Assembly (NCBI GenBank): GCA_016200125.1
Contig: JACQFK010000559.1
Coordinates: forward strand, 1-5,402
Direction of reading: 5' to 3'
DNA: 5,402 bases
Source: Planctomycetota bacterium
Lineage (GTDB): Bacteria > Planctomycetota > MHYJ01 > JACPRB01
Shown here: piece after piece, positions 1-5,402 of the stretch
Layout: each line of letters starts with the position of its first letter
Numbering within the stretch: the first letter of the stretch is position 1
The notes under the pieces: generated by a model
What the model saw: only the letters and a program-made list of their open reading frames with translations
What the model was told of the DNA's origin: nothing
Database searches by the model: none
Program-made: the position numbers and the translations under genes

Positions 1-941
1 TCAAGAACGCGGAAGGGAAGTTCGTCATCCGCCACGAGCAGATCCTGGTGCGCGACGAGATCAAGGTCGACCTGGCCCGCGCCTACTCGCCCGACGAGGT
101 CGTGGGGATCCTGGTGGGCCGGATCAAGCCGCGCACGCCCGAGGACTACGACCTGCTGGGCGCGCAGCTGCTCCGCGCGAAGCTGCAGGCCCGCGCGGTG
201 GCGGCCTTCAAGGTCGCCGAGATGCTGCGCCATCCGGAGTCGCCGGAGTCGCGGATGCTGGGCGAGCTGGTGAAGCTGCGGGAGCAGATCGACGACCTCG
301 CGGTGCGCAAGGCGGTCTTCCAGGCCGAGGAGCAGGCGCTGGCGGGCGAATACGACGCGGCGATCGCGCAGGTCGAGGTGGTGGAGAAGCTGCTGGCGGG
401 CAACCCCGCGGCGCTCGAGGAGCTCAAGCGGGTGCGGACCCAGCTCCAGGAGTTCCGCGGCCTCGCCCGCGACGAGCGGATCGTGATGGAAGGCTGGCGC
501 GCGCTCGACGCCTTCCTGAAGACGAAGGCGATGGACCGCTCGGTCTCCTACGCCGCGGCGCGCCCCTGGGCCGAGACAAAGCTGTCCGAGGAGCTCTTCG
601 AGCACCTGCGCGCGAAGTTCAACTTCAGCCCCGACGACGCGACGGTGAAGCGCGTCTGGGACAAGCGCCCCGAGAACGCGATGATGAAGCACTCGGTCGA
701 CGGCGCCTCCTGGCTGCTGATGCAGCCGGAGCTCCGGGCGCCCGAGACCTGGTGGTCGGCCGCCGACGACCGCTCGCGCTACAACCTGCTCAAAGGCGTT
801 TTCATCGAGAAGAACCTCACGGTGCTCCGCACGGAGCAGAAGAGCTGCGGCGTCTGCGGCGGGACGGGCCTAGATTCCAGGATCGCGGTCTGCGCGTCCT
901 GCCAGGGCCTCAAGGGATACAGAGTCCTGATCTACCGATAG
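1..941 (+). CDS. Uncharacterised helical protein with C-terminal DnaJ-like zinc motif (5' partial)
   Basis: I do not recognise this protein. The reading frame is open from base 3 with no stop, so the gene very likely begins upstream of the window; a GTG at base 48 is in frame but has no convincing reason to be the start. About 312 residues are visible. The body is rich in charged and alanine-containing helices; segments around bases 150-240 and 340-410 resemble TPR-type helix pairs, and the stretch around 260-480 could be coiled coil. The C-terminus (bases 846-905) has CGVCGGTG followed 12 residues later by CASCQG. The first exactly fits the CxxCxGxG half-site of DnaJ-type zinc fingers and the second is a near match, so four cysteines probably bind one zinc ion. 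There is no signal peptide or membrane segment in the visible part. The gene ends in TAG, inside an inverted repeat shared with the convergent guaB. Zinc binding is inferred from the motif; the cellular role is unknown. Confidence 0.75.
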   Translation, partial: KNAEGKFVIRHEQILVRDEIKVDLARAYSPDEVVGILVGRIKPRTPEDYDLLGAQLLRAKLQARAVAAFKVAEMLRHPESPESRMLGELVKLREQIDDLAVRKAVFQAEEQALAGEYDAAIAQVEVVEKLLAGNPAALEELKRVRTQLQEFRGLARDERIVMEGWRALDAFLKTKAMDRSVSYAAARPWAETKLSEELFEHLRAKFNFSPDDATVKRVWDKRPENAMMKHSVDGASWLLMQPELRAPETWWSAADDRSRYNLLKGVFIEKNLTVLRTEQKSCGVCGGTGLDSRIAVCASCQGLKGYRVLIYR

Positions 942-1031
942 GGACAAGCACCAGGTACCCCGTACCAGGTGCCACGGACCAGGGAAGAGGTCGGCGCCAA
1001 ACCACTTGGGGATGCTCCTGGTTCTTGGTCC

Positions 1032-1034
<3 letters not shown>
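939..1034. terminator. Inverted repeat between convergent genes, possible bidirectional terminator
   Basis: Bases 939-955 pair with 1017-1034: about 16 base pairs with one bulged base (1027) and one mismatch (949/1023). The arms begin at the TAG stop codon of the upstream gene and at the TAG stop codon of guaB, so each transcript would end its coding part at the foot of the same stem. The loop of about 60 nt contains further short repeats. There is no run of T on either side, so this is not a classical intrinsic terminator. A role in stopping convergent transcription or protecting 3' ends is inferred from position. Confidence 0.45.
943..984 (+). repeat. Degenerate tandem heptanucleotide repeat, about six units
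   Basis: Reading in sevens from 943 gives GACAAGC, ACCAGGT, ACCCCGT, ACCAGGT, GCCACGG and ACCAGGG. ACCAGG recurs at 950, 964 and 978, exactly 14 bases apart. Two more units occur in opposite orientation at 1016-1022 (ACCAGGA on the minus strand) and 1023-1029 (ACCAAGA). The array sits entirely between the two convergent genes. Short tandem heptamers in intergenic DNA are known from cyanobacteria (STRR repeats); similarity to those is only in form. Confidence 0.6.
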
Positions 1035-2535
<1,501 letters not shown>

Positions 2536-2545
2536 GCGGAAAGTG

Positions 2546-2575
2546 GGACGGCGCCGCGGAGCGGCCTGCTACAAT
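2546..2575 (+). promoter_or_regulatory. Extended -10 promoter of the HEAT-repeat lipoprotein gene
   Basis: TACAAT (2570-2575) is preceded by TG one base upstream (TGC at 2567-2569), the extended -10 pattern. The best -35 candidate is weak, GGACGG at 2546-2551 with an 18-base spacer. Start of transcription is expected near A2582, giving a leader of about 35 nt. This promoter is back to back with that of guaB, about 10 bases between their -35 regions. Confidence 0.55.
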
Positions 2576-2584
2576 TCGCCCAAC

Positions 2585-2599
2585 CCGGGGCTTCCCCGG
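2585..2599 (+). other. Perfect hairpin at the 5' end of the lipoprotein mRNA
   Basis: CCGGGG (2585-2590), loop CTT, CCCCGG (2594-2599) form a six-pair all-GC stem starting about three nucleotides after the predicted transcription start. The GAAAG ribosome-binding-like sequence (2605-2609) remains single-stranded after it. 5'-terminal hairpins can protect mRNAs from decay; that role is inferred here. There is no T-run, so it is not a terminator. Confidence 0.5.
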
Positions 2600-2616
2600 T
2601 CGTTGAAAGCCGAGAC

Positions 2617-3798
2617 ATGATGCGCTTCCTGGCCGCCGCGATCCTGCTGGTCCTCGCGTCCGGCCTGCCCGGCTGCGGCCCCCGGGCCGAGGACGACCGC
2701 ATGATCGAGGTGATCGAGCGCGCGGCCTTCCTCTTCAAGCACTACACCGAGTCCCAGCAGCGGCAGGACCCGCAGATGTTCAGCGTCGTCCGCTCCGACC
2801 TGCGGCGCCTCAACCAGGAGTCCTTCGAGGTCCTCGTCCGGGCCCTCGCCTCGAAGGATCAGGAGGTCCAGGGCTACGCGGCTTTCACGCTGGGCTTCTC
2901 CGCCAACCGCGGGGCGATCGCGCCGCTCGCGCTGGCCACCCAGCATTCCGACGAGACGGTCCGCGGGAACGCGATCGCCGCGCTCGGGCAACTCGGGTTC
3001 GTCGACGCCCCGGTCGAGCCCTTCCAGCGGCTCCCCAAGGATCCGCTTCCGGACGTCCGGCAGGCCGCGCTCTTCGGCCTCGCGTCGCTGGTGAGCCCCA
3101 AATCGGACCTCGGCATGCTCGACGCCGTCCACCTGTGCTTCGAGGATCCGGATGTGCAGGTGCGCGCCGAGGCCCTGCTCGTGGTGAGGAAGCTGCGGCG
3201 CAAGGAATCCGTGGCGCCGCTCCTCGCGGGCCCGCTCAAGGATTCCGAGCCGCAGGTCCGGGCGAGCGCGGCGCTGGCGCTCGCCGCGATCGGGCGGGAC
3301 GCGAAGGCGGCCACGCCCTTCCTGGTCGAGCTGCTCAAGGACGAGATCCACCGCGTGGTCGAGGCCGCCTGGGTGGCGCTCAACAAGATCCACGAGAAGG
3401 ACCTCGACCGCTCCTATTCGACCTGGCGCGACTGGTACGAGGACGAGCAAAAGGTGCACTACATCTGCTTCGAGCACAAGGAGGTTTCCGAACCCAACCC
3501 CGGAACCTGCCCGAAGTGCCAGGTCAAGCTCGAGCGGATCACCAAGGAGCCCCCGCGCAAGCCGCTTCAGCCCGTCGAGCCGCCGCCCGCCGCGGGCCTC
3601 TACGTCTGCCCCGAGCACTCGGACATCCTCACGACAACCCCGGCGAAGTGCGGCAAGCCGGGCTGCGGCAAGGACCTCGTGCCGAAGAAGCCCGACCCGG
3701 TGAACTACGTCTGCCCGGATCACCCGGACGTCATGACGCTCACGCCCGCCAAGTGCGGCAAGCCCGGCTGCGGCAAGGATCTGGTGCCGAAGAAATAG
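2617..3798 (+). CDS. HEAT-repeat lipoprotein with three C-terminal heavy-metal-binding-type modules
   Basis: A predicted envelope lipoprotein of 393 residues. The N-terminus has a short basic start, a hydrophobic stretch and the lipobox-like LPGC, so Cys20 would be lipidated; the proline before glycine is atypical. Residues about 69-260 carry roughly six HEAT-like helical repeats, seen in segments such as [27 protein letters not shown] and [19 protein letters not shown] arrays usually bind proteins. The C-terminus has three modules resembling the heavy-metal-binding domain of metal-efflux proteins (YxCPxHP...CxxCG..L): residues 281-307 (C284, H287, C298, C301), 328-358 (C331, H334, C345, C350) and 363-393 (C366, H369, C380, C385). 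Modules 2 and 3 are a recent-looking duplication ending in the same 18 residues. ATG 2617 or the adjacent ATG 2620 is the start, because upstream in-frame codons lie within the promoter and antisense to guaB, while these give a proper signal peptide. Metal identity and partner are unknown. Confidence 0.85.
   Translation: MMRFLAAAILLVLASGLPGCGPRAEDDRMIEVIERAAFLFKHYTESQQRQDPQMFSVVRSDLRRLNQESFEVLVRALASKDQEVQGYAAFTLGFSANRGAIAPLALATQHSDETVRGNAIAALGQLGFVDAPVEPFQRLPKDPLPDVRQAALFGLASLVSPKSDLGMLDAVHLCFEDPDVQVRAEALLVVRKLRRKESVAPLLAGPLKDSEPQVRASAALALAAIGRDAKAATPFLVELLKDEIHRVVEAAWVALNKIHEKDLDRSYSTWRDWYEDEQKVHYICFEHKEVSEPNPGTCPKCQVKLERITKEPPRKPLQPVEPPPAAGLYVCPEHSDILTTTPAKCGKPGCGKDLVPKKPDPVNYVCPDHPDVMTLTPAKCGKPGCGKDLVPKK
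3637..3795 (+). repeat. Tandem duplication of a metal-binding module
   Basis: The segments beginning at 3637 and 3742 encode the same 18 residues ([10 protein letters not shown] then GKDLVPKK) 35 residues apart. The DNA copies differ only at scattered, mostly third-codon positions, for example GACCTC versus GATCTG. This indicates internal duplication followed by selection on the protein sequence. Confidence 0.8.
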
Positions 3799-3807
3799 GC
3801 TCCGGCG

Positions 3808-3816
3808 TGCTACACT
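3808..3816 (+). promoter_or_regulatory. Extended -10 element abutting the membrane-protein start codon
   Basis: TGC plus TACACT (3811-3816) closely matches the element upstream of the lipoprotein gene (both read TGCTACA, one variable base, TT). No convincing -35 is seen at 16-18 bases. Standard spacing puts transcription start at base 3823, the A of the ATG, so any transcript from here would be leaderless. Cotranscription with the upstream gene is the alternative. Confidence 0.4.
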
Positions 3817-3822
3817 TTCCCC

Positions 3823-4131
3823 ATGAGCGTGGAGTCGGACGCGGGCCTCGACAAGCAGAACATCCTCGCCGCCATCAACGGAGCCCCTCCGGCGCCTCCT
3901 CCGGTCGACCGTCCGCCCTCCACGGCGCGGTTCCGGCCGATCCTGCTCCCGCCGCCTCCCGGCTGGCTGCGCCACCGGTCCGAGCTCGCGGCGGTCGTTT
4001 CGGGCTTCGTCGGGATCCTCTGGCTCTCGGTCGGGCTGGCGCGGGGGGCCTGGGTGCCGAGCGTCATCGGGATCGTCTTCGGGGTCGGCGCGCTGGCCAT
4101 CTGGGCGCTCGAAGTCTGGAACGGCGACTGA
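3823..4131 (+). CDS. Small two-helix membrane protein with proline-rich N-terminus
   Basis: I do not recognise this 102-residue protein. Residues 1-20 are polar, residues 21-47 are proline-rich (APPAPPP and LLPPPPGW), and two hydrophobic stretches follow at about 54-74 and 77-98, separated by a short turn (RGAW). The hairpin topology and the charged HRSE before the first helix fit an inner-membrane protein with a cytoplasmic proline-rich tail, perhaps a protein-docking segment. It lies 24 bp after the lipoprotein gene on the same strand, so the two may be cotranscribed, yet it also has its own extended -10 element. No Shine-Dalgarno sequence precedes the ATG (the preceding bases are CTTTCCCC), consistent with leaderless translation. 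Codon use has the same strong G/C third-position bias as its neighbours, which supports its being real. Function unknown. Confidence 0.75.
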   Translation: MSVESDAGLDKQNILAAINGAPPAPPPVDRPPSTARFRPILLPPPPGWLRHRSELAAVVSGFVGILWLSVGLARGAWVPSVIGIVFGVGALAIWALEVWNGD

Positions 4132-4136
4132 ACAGC

Positions 4137-4150
4137 ACCCCGTACCCGCG
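4137..4150 (+). repeat. Intergenic heptamer repeat copy (short)
   Basis: ACCCCGT followed by ACCCGCG, a few bases after the stop codon of the membrane-protein gene. The ten bases ACCCCGTACC are identical to 957-966 in the other intergenic repeat. Short, so chance cannot be excluded on this copy alone. Confidence 0.35.
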
Positions 4151-4167
4151 CAAGGATGCCCGCCCCT

Positions 4168-4229
4168 CCCTCCCCGGGCCTTCGCCACGCCGGAGCGGCC
4201 CTGGCTGCGGCCGCGCAGGCGGGGGAGGG
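4168..4229. other. GC-rich foldable element, possible three-way junction
   Basis: The outer stem pairs CCCTCCCC (4168-4175) with GGGGAGGG (4222-4229). Inside are two hairpins: GGGCC (4176-4180) with GGCCC (4197-4201), and CTGCG (4205-4209) with CGCAG (4214-4218). The pieces stack next to each other without long gaps, as in a three-way junction. It may be a 3'-end structure for the membrane-protein transcript, an intergenic repeat or an uncharacterised RNA. No T-run follows, so classical termination is not supported. Confidence 0.4.
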
Positions 4230-4270
4230 CGAGCGTTCCCCGCAGGGGGCAGGAGGGGGGTGGTGATCTG

Positions 4271-4291
4271 CCTGGGTACTTTGTACTGGTT
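4271..4291 (-). repeat. Intergenic heptamer repeat copy, inverted
   Basis: On the minus strand, sevens read AACCAGT, ACAAAGT and ACCCAGG. With two single-base gaps this aligns to 950-969, and both contain GTAC, three bases, GTAC (954-965 and 4276-4286). It ends just before the rplM promoter. Confidence 0.45.
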
Positions 4292-4296
4292 TCTGC

Positions 4297-4325
4297 TTGA
4301 CACTCCCCAGCAGGGTCACTATATT
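4297..4325 (+). promoter_or_regulatory. Near-consensus sigma70-type promoter of rplM-rpsI
   Basis: TTGACA (4297-4302) is a perfect -35 hexamer, followed by a 17-base spacer and TATATT (4320-4325). Transcription start is expected around 4331-4333, about five bases before the rplM ATG. A 7+7 imperfect palindrome, TGACACT (4298-4304) and AGGGTCA (4312-4318), lies across the -35 and spacer and could be an operator. Confidence 0.85.
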
Positions 4326-4336
4326 CACCCCCTCAC

Positions 4337-4783
4337 ATGCGAGGCACAAAGCAGAAGTCGTTCGTCGCCAGCTCGAAGACGCTCCAGCAGGAGTGGTTCG
4401 TCGTCGACGGCAAGGACAAGATCCTGGGCCGGCTTGCGACGAAGATCGCGATGGTCCTGATGGGGAAGCACAAGCCCATCTACACGCCCTTCCTGGACAC
4501 CGGCGATTTCGTCGTGGTCCTGAACGCGGACAAGATCAAGCTGTCCGGCAAGAAGGCGGAGAAGAAGGTCTACAAGCGCTTCTCGGGATATCCCGGCGGC
4601 CAGCGCGAAGTGCCCTTCGCCGAGGAGATGGAGAAGCATCCCGACGTGGTGGTCATCCATGCGGTGAAGAGCATGCTGCCGCGCGGCACGCTCGGCCGCC
4701 AGCAGATCACGAAGCTCAAGGTGTACAAGGGCACGGCGCATCCCCACCAGGCGCAGCAGCCCAAGCCGCTGGAGATCAAGTAA
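4337..4783 (+). CDS. rplM: 50S ribosomal protein L13
   Basis: Ribosomal protein L13 (uL13) binds 23S rRNA early in large-subunit assembly. The 148-residue product is the usual bacterial length. Family landmarks are WFVVDGKDKILGRLAT (about residues 20-35), KHKPIYTPFLDTGDFVVVLNADKI (about 44-67), and the signature around VKSMLPRGTLGRQ through KVYKGTAHPHQAQQP near the C-terminus. The ATG at 4337 is the only sensible start: the next in-frame Met falls inside the conserved core, and upstream codons lie in the promoter. No Shine-Dalgarno sequence precedes it (CCCCCTCAC), and the promoter leaves only a few nucleotides of leader. It overlaps rpsI by one base. L13 followed by S9 is a conserved operon across bacteria. 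Confidence 0.98.
   Translation: MRGTKQKSFVASSKTLQQEWFVVDGKDKILGRLATKIAMVLMGKHKPIYTPFLDTGDFVVVLNADKIKLSGKKAEKKVYKRFSGYPGGQREVPFAEEMEKHPDVVVIHAVKSMLPRGTLGRQQITKLKVYKGTAHPHQAQQPKPLEIK
4771..4774 (+). promoter_or_regulatory. Shine-Dalgarno sequence of rpsI inside rplM
   Basis: GGAG lies eight bases before the rpsI ATG, within the last codons of rplM. It contrasts with rplM and guaB, which lack such a motif, and shows that internal genes of operons here use anti-Shine-Dalgarno pairing. Confidence 0.6.
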
Positions 4784-5181
4784 TGGCCGAGATGAAGGAG
4801 TACATCTGGGGCACGGGCCGCCGCAAGAGCGCCGTCGCCCGCGTCCGCCTTTCCCGCGGCACCGGCGCCATCACCGTCAACCACCGGCCCTTCGAGAAGT
4901 ACTTCCTCACCGAGGACGACCGGCAGAGCGCCCTGGCCGCGCTCCACGCGACCAAGGCCTTCGGCCGCTACGACATCCTGGTCAACGCCTCCGGCGGCGG
5001 CATGGGCGGCCAGGCCGGCGCCATGAAGCTCGGCATCGCCCGCGCCCTCAAGAAAATCGAGCCCGCGCTGGAGTCCATCCTGCGCGCCCAGGGGTTGCTC
5101 ACCCGCGACCCCCGCATGAAGGAGCGCAAGAAGTACGGCCTCCGCGGCGCCCGCCGCGGCGTCCAGTACTCGAAGCGCTAG
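4783..5181 (+). CDS. rpsI: 30S ribosomal protein S9
   Basis: Ribosomal protein S9 (uS9) sits in the head of the small subunit, and its C-terminal tail reaches the P-site tRNA. The 132 residues show the family pattern throughout: GTGRRKSAVARVRL (10-23), the glycine-rich GGGMGGQAGAMKLGIARAL (71-89), and the C-terminal LLTRDPRMKERKKYGLRGAR leading to the invariant-type tail QYSKR, whose terminal Lys-Arg contacts tRNA. The start is the ATG that shares a base with the rplM stop (TAATG), preceded by a good ribosome-binding site. The overlap implies translational coupling to rplM. No terminator is obvious after the stop; a downstream gene follows after 45 bp. Confidence 0.98.
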   Translation: MAEMKEYIWGTGRRKSAVARVRLSRGTGAITVNHRPFEKYFLTEDDRQSALAALHATKAFGRYDILVNASGGGMGGQAGAMKLGIARALKKIEPALESILRAQGLLTRDPRMKERKKYGLRGARRGVQYSKR

Positions 5182-5199
5182 CCGGACCCTTTCGTTTTC

Positions 5200-5230
5200 G
5201 GGTGATTCATCGGACAGGGTGATTCCATGG
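5200..5230 (+). repeat. Direct repeat around the ribosome-binding region of the last gene
   Basis: GGGTGATTC occurs at 5200-5208 and 5217-5225, 17 bases apart, and similarity continues (ATCGG versus CATGG). The second copy provides the AGGGTG that probably serves as ribosome-binding site and runs into the ATG at 5227. It looks like a small tandem duplication. Confidence 0.5.
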
Positions 5231-5402
5231 GTTTCCCCCCGAGCGAGCGCCTCAAGAAGCTGCCGCCCTACCTCTTCGCCGAGTTCGAACGCAAGCGCGC
5301 CGTCCTCGAGAAGCAGGGCAAGGACATCGTCAACCTCGGCATCGGAGATCCCGACCAGGCGCCCCCGCGGCTCCTGCTCGATACGATGACCGCCCACCTG
5401 AA
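5227..5402 (+). CDS. dapL: Class I/II PLP-dependent aminotransferase, probably LL-diaminopimelate aminotransferase (3' partial)
   Basis: Only the first 58 codons are present; the gene runs off the window. The sequence has the N-terminal pattern of fold-type I aminotransferases: SERLKKLPPYLFAEFERKR (about 6-24), then DIVNLGIGDPDQAPP (about 36-50), where the GxGDPD segment lines the substrate pocket. The RLKxLPPYLFAE plus LGIGDPD combination is characteristic of LL-diaminopimelate aminotransferases, which make LL-diaminopimelate from tetrahydrodipicolinate and glutamate for lysine and peptidoglycan. The catalytic lysine lies beyond the window, so another aspartate/alanine-type aminotransferase remains possible. 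The ATG at 5227 fits family length and has AGGGTG seven bases upstream. It lies 45 bp after rpsI on the same strand and is probably cotranscribed. Confidence 0.75.
   Translation, partial: MGFPPSERLKKLPPYLFAEFERKRAVLEKQGKDIVNLGIGDPDQAPPRLLLDTMTAHL

Noticed and set aside
2569..4188. 539-codon open frame on the minus strand opposite the lipoprotein and membrane-protein genes
   Set aside because: No recognisable domain and biased composition. The plus strand has a signal peptide, HEAT repeats and metal modules, so this is a shadow.
3135..4460. 441-codon plus-strand frame crossing three genes
   Set aside because: It runs through the lipoprotein, membrane-protein and rplM coding regions out of frame and has an Arg/Gly/Ala-rich composition with no domain.
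5182..5226. Possible terminator after rpsI (ACCC...GGGT, 5187-5203)
   Set aside because: The stem is only about four pairs with a ten-base loop and no T-run, too weak to call.

Overview
The window is GC-rich bacterial DNA with compact genes and short intergenic gaps. It holds six genes. Four encode conserved or partly recognisable products: IMP dehydrogenase, ribosomal proteins L13 and S9, and the start of a LL-diaminopimelate-type aminotransferase. The others are an uncharacterised zinc-motif protein cut off at its 5' end, a HEAT-repeat lipoprotein with metal-binding modules, and a small membrane protein. High GC, HEAT-repeat lipoproteins, CxxCxGxG-type zinc motifs in unknown proteins and a dapL-like gene together suggest an uncultured lineage such as Planctomycetota. 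This is inference; no 16S rRNA or other decisive marker is present.

Layout. Bases 1-941 (+) are the 3' part of a helical protein ending in a DnaJ-like zinc centre. guaB (1032-2489, -) converges on it, and the 90-bp gap is filled by degenerate 7-nt repeats whose outer parts form a long inverted repeat including both stop codons. guaB and the lipoprotein gene (2617-3798, +) diverge from back-to-back promoters at 2507-2575. A 102-aa two-helix membrane protein gene (3823-4131, +) follows the lipoprotein gene after 24 bp. A 205-bp gap (4132-4336) holds more heptamer-like repeats, a GC-rich foldable core and a near-consensus promoter. That promoter drives rplM-rpsI, which overlap by one base, and probably the aminotransferase gene running off the right edge.

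How it works together. guaB supplies the first committed step of GMP synthesis, rplM-rpsI is the widely conserved L13-S9 operon, and the aminotransferase probably serves lysine and peptidoglycan-precursor synthesis. The lipoprotein and the small membrane protein suggest an envelope function that cannot be named.

The most unusual features are regulatory and structural. Three predicted promoters (guaB, the membrane-protein gene, rplM) place transcription starts at or within about 11 nt of the start codon, implying leaderless or nearly leaderless mRNAs. A degenerate heptanucleotide repeat family lies only between genes. The lipoprotein ends in three metal-binding-type modules, two of which have altered ligand spacing. 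No CRISPR array, transposase, rRNA or tRNA gene was seen.
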